From contig CAZMBZ010000129.1 in assembly GCA_964564285.1 (NCBI GenBank), positions 1 through 13,968 on the forward strand: a stretch of 13,968 nt of DNA, read 5' to 3'. The notes below the pieces were generated by a model. The model was not told the DNA's origin, did not search any database, and saw nothing but the letters and a program-made list of their open reading frames with translations. This document shows positions 1-6,186 of the stretch, piece by piece. The stretch comes from JAUWQU01 sp964564285 (lineage in GTDB: Bacteria; Planctomycetota; Phycisphaerae; SM23-33). A program made the translations under genes and the position numbers. Each line of letters starts with the position of its first letter. The first letter of the stretch is position 1.

Positions 1-409
1 GATGCTGCCTCTCGGGCGGCAGGACGCCGTAGAGATCGAGCACGCCGTTGCGCTGACAATGCTGGCCGGTTAGTATGTTGGCCCGGCTCGGAGTGCAGAT
101 CGAGTTTGTGCAGAAGACGTTCTTGAACACCACGCCTTCCTTGGCAAGCCGGTCGATCGTCGGCGTGGGATTCAGCTTCGCCAACCTGCTGCCGTATGCG
201 CCGATCGCTTGGGAGGTGTGGTCGTCGGACATGATGTACAGCACATTGGGCCTGCGCGGAACGTGCGCGGCCTTCTTGTGGGCGAGTTGTGCCTCGGTCT
301 CGGGGAGCACGGCCGTCTCAACGCAGCCAGTGGTGGTCGCAGCGCCAACCGCCGCGCCAAGTCCGGCTGCCCCACAGCGCTTCAAACATTCCCGTCGCGT
401 CATAGTCAT
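1..409 (-). CDS. Sulfatase, N-terminal part (runs off left edge)
   Basis: This is the first 136 residues of a type I (formylglycine) sulfatase, which hydrolyses sulfate esters, probably on polysaccharide outside the cytoplasm. The leader has two adjacent arginines (RRECLKR, residues 5-11) and an Ala/Gly-rich stretch, as in a Tat signal. A Cys at residue 29 after TTG could be a weak lipobox. The core starts at NVLYIMSDDH (55-64), whose DD should bind the metal. The sulfatase signature CTPSR (105-109) carries the Cys that is converted to formylglycine, followed by ANILTG. I chose the ATG at 407-409 because GGGAG lies about 7 bases upstream; the in-frame ATG at 401-403 is equally possible. The rest of the catalytic domain lies beyond position 1. 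The N-terminus resembles that of the complete sulfatase at 8593. Family assignment is firm; the substrate cannot be read from this part. Confidence 0.9.
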   Translation of the reverse strand, partial: MTMTRRECLKRCGAAGLGAAVGAATTTGCVETAVLPETEAQLAHKKAAHVPRRPNVLYIMSDDHTSQAIGAYGSRLAKLNPTPTIDRLAKEGVVFKNVFCTNSICTPSRANILTGQHCQRNGVLDLYGVLPPERQH

Positions 410-714
410 CGTCCTTCTCCCGCCGTCAGGCGTTCGCACACAGCTAACCGCCCGCACATCGCGGGCCATTGAATCAAAGATATCCCCCGCACGGGCTCGC
501 GTAAACCGATTTGCCGTTTTTCCGCTCGTCGCTGAACGGGGATTCCGCTGTACGTCGCAGCGTCGTGATAGCCTTACCGATATGGGGCGGGGACATCGAG
601 ACGTTTATGCTCATGGATCTGCTGGCTTTCGGCAGTTTCAAAAGTTTATTGTTGACAGTTGCGTGGGGATGGCATAGAGATCACACGCTACGTATGCACA
701 TCAGAGGGTGGTTC
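410..714. other. Divergent intergenic region
   Basis: About 305 bases separate the start of the leftward sulfatase from the start of the rightward transglutaminase-like gene, so the promoters of both should lie here. The rightward frame stays open back to about 511, but the extra N-terminal sequence would have no recognisable domain, and the good ribosome site lies much later. Apart from the candidate promoter at 652-680 I see no repeat, RNA gene or credible small gene. Confidence 0.6.
652..680 (+). promoter_or_regulatory. Candidate sigma70-type promoter of the transglutaminase/RHS cassette
   Basis: A perfect TTGACA lies at 652-657. A 17-base spacer follows, then TAGAGA at 675-680, which matches the -10 consensus only partly (3 of 6). 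Transcription would start near 687 and give a short leader before the ATG at 715. The position and the exact -35 box support the call; the weak -10 box limits it. Planctomycete promoters often deviate from the E. coli consensus. Confidence 0.4.
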
Positions 715-2082
715 ATGGGCGACAAGAAAACCAAACGATTGCGTGCGACGGCGAAGCGGCCAAAGAGATCGGCCAGGTCGGGCCGCGCGAAGAGGATTTT
801 CATCTACGCCGCGCCGCTTGCGCTGATTGCGGTACTCGTTGCGGGCTACTACACCTTCTATGTGGGCAAGTGTCGAAAGCCCGAGGAATCAGCGGCAACC
901 AGGCGGCCAGGCATCGTCCAATTCGCCCGCAAGGCCAAGACCCTCGACGACCTGCTGAAGATCCCGGCCAATCAACTCGGCGACGTTGACATCGCCGAGA
1001 TGAGCCTGCTTTGCGCCACCGGCCTGCCGGGCGCGGAAAAGCTCGACATCGACCACGCCCGGGCCACGCTGGATTTGTGGGCGGATCGGGTGAAGTTCGA
1101 GACCGAGCGCCACCTCTACCGTGTGACCGACCGACGCTATGCCGAGCACTACCGCCACAGCGAAGCCTACCTCCGGGCGGAGTTTCTCGTGCAGACCCTC
1201 TGTGATGACCTCGGCGTAAAGTACGACCAGGTCGCCAAGGACAACTTCTCCTTCAAGGACTCCCGCGTTGCCTCCCTCCACGGGATGATTCCCGGCCCAG
1301 ATCAGTCGCTGACGGACACACCCGGCGGCACGTGCGCCTCGATGCCGGTGATGTACGTCGCCATCGGCCGGCGGCTTGGCTACCCGCTGAAGCTGGTAAC
1401 AACCAAAGGTCACATATTCGTCCGTTGGGACGGCAAGGACCATCCCAACCCAGCCTGGCGCGAACGATTCAACATCGAAGGCGCGGGCGAAGGATTCAGC
1501 AGCTTTCCCGACTCCTACTACAAGACTTGGCCATTCAAGTTGACCGATCGCCAAGTCAAGGCCAACGGGTATCTCGTATCGCTGACGCCGCGACAGGAAT
1601 TCGCCCAGTTCCTCGCGGCCCGCGGCCACTGCGGCACCGACCACGGCCAGCCGGCCTTCGCCGCCCGGTGCTACGAAAACGCCCACGGCTACGATCCAGA
1701 TTACCCCGCATACCGGCTCTGGTTCGGCGACGCCGCGCTTGCCAGCGGGTTCCGCTCGAAGATTTCTGCTCTGGCCAGCCTGGTGGCCAGGCGGATGCGG
1801 CGCAAGACTACCCGCGACCCGGACCTCGACGGCATGCAAAGGCCCAGCGACCTTGCCGCCGCGGCGGCAACGTCCGGCCTGCCCGGCGTTTCGCAGATGA
1901 ATCTCGGCCGATGGCAGCCTGAACCGACGGAACATGGCGCGCCGCAGCCGCCAACGTACCGGCCGGGGTCGTTCGACGGCAAGCTCACGACCAAGCCGCC
2001 ACAAGATGAAACGCCGCCGCCGGGCATTACGAACCCGCATCAGCCTCACCAGCCGCCCACGCCTGGGCAGCCGCAGAGGTGA
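715..2082 (+). CDS. Membrane-anchored transglutaminase-like protein
   Basis: A 455-residue protein. A very basic N-terminus (1-27) is followed by one membrane segment (about 28-49), which should leave the rest outside the cytoplasm. The central part (about 95-300) resembles the transglutaminase-like/SirB1 fold. GGTCASMPVMYVAIGRRLGYP (205-224) would carry the nucleophile Cys207. KGHIFVRW (231-238) would carry His232. NIEGAGEGF (253-261) sits where the acidic or amide third residue is expected. A possible helical repeat-like stretch follows (CYENAHGYDPDYPAYRLW, 319-336), then a proline-rich low-complexity tail (about 400-455). Members of this superfamily include transglutaminases, cysteine-protease-like enzymes and inactive scaffolds, so activity is not assured. 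I chose the ATG at 715 because AGAGGG lies about 6 bases upstream; the ATG at 694 is an alternative. The next gene starts within 10 bases of the stop, which suggests translational coupling and one transcript. Fold call is fairly sure; substrate unknown. Confidence 0.75.
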   Translation: MGDKKTKRLRATAKRPKRSARSGRAKRIFIYAAPLALIAVLVAGYYTFYVGKCRKPEESAATRRPGIVQFARKAKTLDDLLKIPANQLGDVDIAEMSLLCATGLPGAEKLDIDHARATLDLWADRVKFETERHLYRVTDRRYAEHYRHSEAYLRAEFLVQTLCDDLGVKYDQVAKDNFSFKDSRVASLHGMIPGPDQSLTDTPGGTCASMPVMYVAIGRRLGYPLKLVTTKGHIFVRWDGKDHPNPAWRERFNIEGAGEGFSSFPDSYYKTWPFKLTDRQVKANGYLVSLTPRQEFAQFLAARGHCGTDHGQPAFAARCYENAHGYDPDYPAYRLWFGDAALASGFRSKISALASLVARRMRRKTTRDPDLDGMQRPSDLAAAAATSGLPGVSQMNLGRWQPEPTEHGAPQPPTYRPGSFDGKLTTKPPQDETPPPGITNPHQPHQPPTPGQPQR

Positions 2083-2083
2083 T
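2076..2083 (+). promoter_or_regulatory. Strong ribosome binding site overlapping a stop codon
   Basis: AGAGGTGA, continuing into TT, is a long match to the 16S anti-Shine-Dalgarno sequence. It overlaps the TGA of the transglutaminase-like gene (2080-2082) and sits about 6 bases before the ATG at 2089. This decides the start chosen for the RHS protein and points to translational coupling. A second, weaker purine run (GAAAGGGG, 2119-2126) precedes an in-frame ATG at 2134. Confidence 0.6.
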
Positions 2084-2088
2084 TGACA

Positions 2089-2985
2089 ATGAACCACAAG
2101 AAGCCGACAATCATAGCCGAAAGGGGCACGAACATGAAAAAGACTCACCTAATAGCCGCACTGGTTGGCATCATCGCCATGGGCATCATCGCCGCCGACG
2201 CCTCAGCCTACTACCACCCGACCCTGGGCCGATTCCTGACCCGCGACCTTGGGGCGGGAAGCGCGAAGCGCGTCGGTGCCGGCGGGCCGACCGTGGCCAG
2301 CGGATTCATCCCGATGGATCAGCTGGGGGCGAGCAGGATGCCTACGCCCATGACAACTGGATTCAGCCAGCCGCATGTCGGCGTGAATGTCTATCCAGAT
2401 GCTGCTGCAATAATGCCGACAGTTCATCGTGACCCCATGGATCCGCCCGTTCTGTTTGATCCAACCGGCCAACATCCTGATGGTCCCAATCTCTACCAGT
2501 ATGTCAGAAGCAACCCACTCCGCTTCGTTGATCCACAAGGTCTAGCAGCCAAGGTGTGTAAGTGGAGTGGGACTATATCTGGCTTGTTCACAGGAACCTT
2601 CTTCGGCGGTTATGCTAAGGTTAAGGTGATTGCTATCGGAAGTGACGGCAAATGCAATTACGCCGTGTCTGGGAAGGGGACACAGTGGTTTGGCGGAGCA
2701 GCCTTTGGTATAGGTTACTTCAGCGCCTCCGTTGACTTTGAAGATTTCAAAGCGCCGTGCGAGTGGCCTATCAAGAACGGAAGTGGCGCTTCATTGACAA
2801 TTCTTGGGGCTGGGGGCAACGCATACATACCTGTAAACCTATCGGAAGTGATCGGCACAGCAGGTTCACTCCAGGCGTTTGGTTTTTGTGCATCAGGAGG
2901 GCTCAATATATTCATTGGAGGTGGGGCTTGGGGGGCTAAGCTCGCGGATGTCAAGCGAGTGGGACCAACACCCGTGGGAACATAG
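2089..2985 (+). CDS. Secreted short RHS-core protein with unrecognised C-terminal domain
   Basis: From the ATG at 2089 the protein has 298 residues. From the ATG at 2134 it has 283 and begins MKKTHLIAAL. Either way a hydrophobic signal peptide ends in ADASA, with likely cleavage after residue 40 (numbering from 2089). The mature protein then starts directly with YYHPTLGRFLTRD (41-53), the opening motif of the RHS repeat-associated core. The closing motif, NLYQYVRSNPLRFVDPQGL, is at 134-152. Between them lies an unusually long, proline- and glycine-containing stretch of about 80 residues. No RHS/YD repeats precede the core. The C-terminal domain (about 153-298) is rich in Gly and aromatic residues, with alternating patterns suggesting beta structure, and has four Cys (157, 189, 224, 267) that could form disulfides after export. 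I do not recognise its family. In RHS proteins the segment after the core is usually the variable effector part; that this one is a toxin is inference only. The next gene begins one base after the stop. Confidence 0.75.
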   Translation: MNHKKPTIIAERGTNMKKTHLIAALVGIIAMGIIAADASAYYHPTLGRFLTRDLGAGSAKRVGAGGPTVASGFIPMDQLGASRMPTPMTTGFSQPHVGVNVYPDAAAIMPTVHRDPMDPPVLFDPTGQHPDGPNLYQYVRSNPLRFVDPQGLAAKVCKWSGTISGLFTGTFFGGYAKVKVIAIGSDGKCNYAVSGKGTQWFGGAAFGIGYFSASVDFEDFKAPCEWPIKNGSGASLTILGAGGNAYIPVNLSEVIGTAGSLQAFGFCASGGLNIFIGGGAWGAKLADVKRVGPTPVGT

Positions 2986-2986
2986 A

Positions 2987-3472
2987 ATGAGATGGCTTTG
3001 GATGAAGAAGTTGCTTCCACTGTGGTTAGCGATTGGAGCTACTGTCTTGTTAATGGCTGTCTTTTTCGCGGCTGGCGGACCATCATACATCACAACCCGA
3101 GCACAGGCCCATAGAGTTTTTGCAGGCACACGCAGTGGCAAACCTGGGTCTTATGAGTTCGTCTCACATGGCATTCGGTATGGCATGACTCGTGACGAAG
3201 TCATCAATGCCATGGTCGGTGCCGACGAGACGCTCCTCCAGGCACCGCAGGAGACGCCGCCGTGGGATGGAACCGTTGATGTCTATATTTTCAGATACGG
3301 CCCGAAATGGAAGAGCCCTTTGGCCACCGAACTGCGGGGCTTCTATGAAGAATGGTACTGGGTGTACTACACTCCTGACGGCCTGGCCACTAAACTGGAG
3401 CGAGATATGGTCATAGGAGATGGTGGGGATTTGCGCGTCAATCTGAAAATACGGACGATGTGTGAGAAGTGA
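2987..3472 (+). CDS. Small membrane-anchored protein with BamE/SmpA-like motif
   Basis: A 161-residue protein with one N-terminal membrane segment (about 8-30) and a soluble part that should lie outside the cytoplasm. HGIRYGMTRDEVINAMVGAD (61-80) resembles the GMTrdEV...G motif of the BamE/SmpA fold. That fold recurs in small periplasmic adaptor or inhibitor proteins. The rest is rich in Trp and Tyr (for example EEWYWVYY, 121-128) and ends near a lone Cys. No lipobox is visible. The ATG at 2987 lies one base after the RHS stop (TAG-A-ATG), so the two are almost certainly cotranslated. The ribosome site is weak, and the ATG at 3002 is an alternative start. A role as partner or immunity protein of the RHS product is suggested by position only. 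The G+C is lower than in neighbouring genes. Confidence 0.65.
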   Translation: MRWLWMKKLLPLWLAIGATVLLMAVFFAAGGPSYITTRAQAHRVFAGTRSGKPGSYEFVSHGIRYGMTRDEVINAMVGADETLLQAPQETPPWDGTVDVYIFRYGPKWKSPLATELRGFYEEWYWVYYTPDGLATKLERDMVIGDGGDLRVNLKIRTMCEK

Positions 3473-3481
3473 GATGATCTT

Positions 3482-3516
3482 GAATTGGGGGTGGGACAGA
3501 TACCGAATTGGAATTG
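3482..3516. repeat. Possible decayed REP-like half-site with GAATTG repeats
   Basis: The segment contains GGTGGGACAGATACCGAATT, and GAATTG three times (3482-3487, 3505-3510, 3511-3516, the last two in tandem). The GGGACAGATACCGAATT string resembles one arm of REP-like palindromes that I recall from planctomycete and environmental genomes. The opposite arm is missing here. It lies between the convergent ends of the RHS cassette and the glycosyltransferase. The resemblance is from memory and cannot be verified from this window. Confidence 0.3.
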
Positions 3517-3568
3517 CATGGCCCAACCTGGCCCGGCCTCATATCGTCAGCACCATGTCCCGGGGCGC

Positions 3569-4705
3569 CTACAGTCGCTGGTAGAGGGCTTCTATCTGGC
3601 CCACCATTCGTTTGTGGTCGAACATTTCGCGGCATTTGGCCTGGCCGGCGGCGCCTAGTTTTTTGCGCAGGGGCGGGCAGTCGGCCAGAGTTTCCAACGC
3701 CATGGTCAGGCTTGGCACATCTTTGGGGTCCAGGAGGATTCCCGTGTCGGAGTCGACCACTTCCCGGGCACCGTCGATGTCAAAGCTCACTACCGGACGC
3801 GCCGCGAGCATGGCTTGCGGCAGGGCGCGGGCCAGACCCTCGCGGAGGGAGCAATGCACGAGGATGTCGCTGGCGTGGAGCAGGGCGGGGATGCGATCGG
3901 GCGAGACCAGGCCGGTCAGGCGGAAACGCTTTGCCAGGCCCAGTTCGGCGATCTGGGACTCGATCTGCCCTCGAAGCCGGCCGTCGCCTACGAGGCAGAA
4001 GCACACCCGCTCATTGGGAATTTGCTGGGCGGCCCGGATGAGGAACTCATGGCCCTTGAGTTCCGCCAGGCGGGAGACCTGCGTTATCACCACGGCCTTG
4101 CGAGGCAGTTTCAGCGCGGCGCGGACCTTGTCGGTTTCCCGCGGGCGCTGCAGGAAGGTCTCAACCTCCATTGCGCTGTAGATGGTGGAGTACTGGGCGG
4201 CGCATCCCACGCCGGCGGCGAGGGCTTGTGCGGTCATCGCGTCAGCCACGGAGATGATCGCGTCGGTGTGCTTGGCAGCCGCCCGTTCGAGAGCGATGTA
4301 CAGGCGGTTTCGCCACCACCGCTGGTAGCGATGGAACGCCAGGCCGTGGATGGTGTGGACGATCTTCATCCCGCCGACCTTCGCGGCGGCGCGGCGGGCG
4401 AGGATGCCCGCCTTGGACGAGTGCGAGTGCATAACATCCGGGCGGATCTCTGTCAGTAAGCGTCGCAACTCGGCGGCGGTGGCGCGGTCACGCCCGGGGT
4501 GTATCTCGCGGCGCATGGAGTCCAGGACGACGACGCGATACCCGCCCTCGCGCGCCCGGCTGAGCAGTTCGCCCTCGGGCCCGATCGCCGGGCCGGTGAT
4601 GAGCGTCACTTCGTGCCCGCGGGCGTGGAGTCCCTCGCAGGTGAGCAGGGTGTTCTCCTGCGCCCCGCCCAGGATCATCCGCGTAATGACATGGCAGATT
4701 CGCAT
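3569..4705 (-). CDS. Glycosyltransferase family 4 (GT-B fold)
   Basis: A 378-residue retaining glycosyltransferase of the GT4 type, which transfers sugar from a nucleotide donor to a lipid, polysaccharide or protein acceptor. The N-terminal Rossmann half has the glycine loop GGAQENTL (13-20), HSHSSKAG (93-100) and TIHGLAFH (118-125). The C-terminal donor half has VSRLAELKGHEFLI (210-223), VGDGRLRGQIE (239-249) and GLVSPDRIPALLHASDILV (265-283). The donor-binding motif is E289-G-L-A-R-A-L-P-Q297, so the usual second Glu of the EX7E motif is Gln. That variant also occurs in a recognised subgroup. I chose the ATG at 4703-4705 because MRICHVITRM is the normal family start. It lies 10 bases after the stop of the metallo-beta-lactamase gene, so the two are probably cotranscribed. 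The acceptor cannot be deduced; cell-surface glycan synthesis is the likeliest setting. Confidence 0.9.
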   Translation of the reverse strand: MRICHVITRMILGGAQENTLLTCEGLHARGHEVTLITGPAIGPEGELLSRAREGGYRVVVLDSMRREIHPGRDRATAAELRRLLTEIRPDVMHSHSSKAGILARRAAAKVGGMKIVHTIHGLAFHRYQRWWRNRLYIALERAAAKHTDAIISVADAMTAQALAAGVGCAAQYSTIYSAMEVETFLQRPRETDKVRAALKLPRKAVVITQVSRLAELKGHEFLIRAAQQIPNERVCFCLVGDGRLRGQIESQIAELGLAKRFRLTGLVSPDRIPALLHASDILVHCSLREGLARALPQAMLAARPVVSFDIDGAREVVDSDTGILLDPKDVPSLTMALETLADCPPLRKKLGAAGQAKCREMFDHKRMVGQIEALYQRL

Positions 4706-4715
4706 TGCCCGGCGC

Positions 4716-6122
4716 TCAGTCCAGGATAACGCTGTCTTTGTACTTGGGCACGGTGACATCCCAGCCGTTCTTATCGCGGAGGAAATCGGCGAAGGATTCG
4801 GCGCTCTCGGTTTCGCCGTGGACCACGAAGACGCCGCGCGGCTTGGTCGTAAGCGTCGAGAGCCACTGGTAGAGCTCGTCGCGGTCGGCGTGGGCGGACA
4901 TTCCGCCTATGCGGGCGATGTTGGCTCGCACCGCTCGCGTCTTGCCGTGGATCCGCACCTCGCGTGCGCCGTTGGAGATAATCCGCCCGAGCGTGCCCTT
5001 GGCCTGATAGCCAACGAAAAGGATCGTGCTCTCGGATCGTTCGATGTTGTTGACGAGGTGATGCTTGATTCGACCGCCGGTACACATGCCCGAGCCCGCA
5101 AGTATCGCCGCCGTGCCGCGGATGCGGTTGATCGCTTTGGACTCATCGACGGTTCGGGTCATCGAGAAGCCCGGGAACTTGAACGGCGACATCGCCTGGG
5201 AGATGCGCTGTTTCATCTGGTCGTCGTAAATTTCCGGGTGCTTGCTGAAGACCTTGGTGATCCTGATGGCCATGGGGCTGTCCAGGAAGACCATCATCGG
5301 TTCGATGCGTTTACGATGGAGCAGGTCGCTCAGGTAGTAGAGGATGTTCTGCGAGCGTTCGAGCGCGAAGCATGGGATGACGAGGTTTCCGCCGGCCTGG
5401 TCGGCCTGGTCGACCGCCCTTGCCAGGGCCTCCGAGACATCCTCGGTGGGCTTGTGTACTCGATCGCCGTAGGTGCTTTCGATCAGGACATAGTCGGCCT
5501 TCTCGAAGGTGCTCGGGTCCTCGAGGATAGGCTGATTCTTGCGCCCGACGTCGCCGGAGAACAATATGGTGCGAGTCTGGCCATCCTTTCTGACATCCAG
5601 CGAGATCATCGACGAGCCGAACACATGCCCGGCGTCGTGGAACGTGGCCGTGATGCCCTCGGTGACCTCGACCTTCTTGAGGTAAGGCGTCGGCGCGAAG
5701 TGCGCCTGCACGCGCTCGGCGTCTTCGGTGGTGTACAGGGGCTCGACCGGACGCGGGCTCTTGCGCTTCTCCCGGCGGTGACGTTTTCGCTTGTAGGACG
5801 CATCTTCCTCTTGAATGTGTGCAGAATCGAGCATGATGATCTGGGCTATTTCCGCGGTGGCGGCGGTGCAGTGGATTTTCCCGCGGAAGCCCTCCCGCAC
5901 GAGCTTGGGCAGCAGCCCGCAGTGGTCGAGGTGGGCGTGAGTCAGCAGCACCGCGTCGATCTGTGTGGGGGGGAACGGGAACGGGTCCCAGTTTCGCTCG
6001 GCGAACTCGCGCTCCTGGTACAGCCCGCAATCCACGAGTACGCGCGAGCCATTGGTTTCGACGAGGAATCGCGAGCCGGTTACGTTCTGGGCCGCGCCGA
6101 GAAAAGAAATCTTGATCTGCAT
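4716..6122 (-). CDS. Beta-CASP metallo-beta-lactamase fold RNase-like protein
   Basis: A 468-residue member of the beta-CASP group (COG1236 type), which includes RNA endo/exonucleases related to the eukaryotic CPSF-73 processing factor; expected to be cytoplasmic. The zinc-binding motifs are complete: HAHLDH (62-67), H166 in DAGHVFGSS, D191 in FSGDVG, H411 in GMSAHAD and H435 in VVHGE. The beta-CASP part includes ESTYGDR (215-221) and the SGMCTGG loop (344-350). A basic patch (KRKRHRREKRK, 111-121) could contact RNA. I chose the ATG at 6120-6122 because GAGAGGG lies about 5 bases upstream; a GTG at 6126-6128 is the alternative. It lies 64 bases downstream of murQ and 10 bases upstream of the glycosyltransferase, all on one strand. 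RNA processing is the family expectation; the specific target is unknown. Confidence 0.9.
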   Translation of the reverse strand: MQIKISFLGAAQNVTGSRFLVETNGSRVLVDCGLYQEREFAERNWDPFPFPPTQIDAVLLTHAHLDHCGLLPKLVREGFRGKIHCTAATAEIAQIIMLDSAHIQEEDASYKRKRHRREKRKSPRPVEPLYTTEDAERVQAHFAPTPYLKKVEVTEGITATFHDAGHVFGSSMISLDVRKDGQTRTILFSGDVGRKNQPILEDPSTFEKADYVLIESTYGDRVHKPTEDVSEALARAVDQADQAGGNLVIPCFALERSQNILYYLSDLLHRKRIEPMMVFLDSPMAIRITKVFSKHPEIYDDQMKQRISQAMSPFKFPGFSMTRTVDESKAINRIRGTAAILAGSGMCTGGRIKHHLVNNIERSESTILFVGYQAKGTLGRIISNGAREVRIHGKTRAVRANIARIGGMSAHADRDELYQWLSTLTTKPRGVFVVHGETESAESFADFLRDKNGWDVTVPKYKDSVILD

Positions 6123-6186
6123 GAGCACCCTCTCCGTGGGGTTGGAGAAAACAAACGAGACTCAACGCCTCAAAGCTGTGACGATT

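Noticed and set aside
511..714. An N-terminal extension of the transglutaminase-like protein
   Set aside because: The frame is open but the extension has no domain, crosses the candidate promoter, and bypasses the AGAGGG ribosome site before 715.
889..2148. A 419-codon minus-strand frame opposite the transglutaminase-like gene
   Set aside because: The plus-strand frame has a membrane helix and ordered motifs and a good ribosome site; the minus one is Arg/Gly/Val-rich without motifs.
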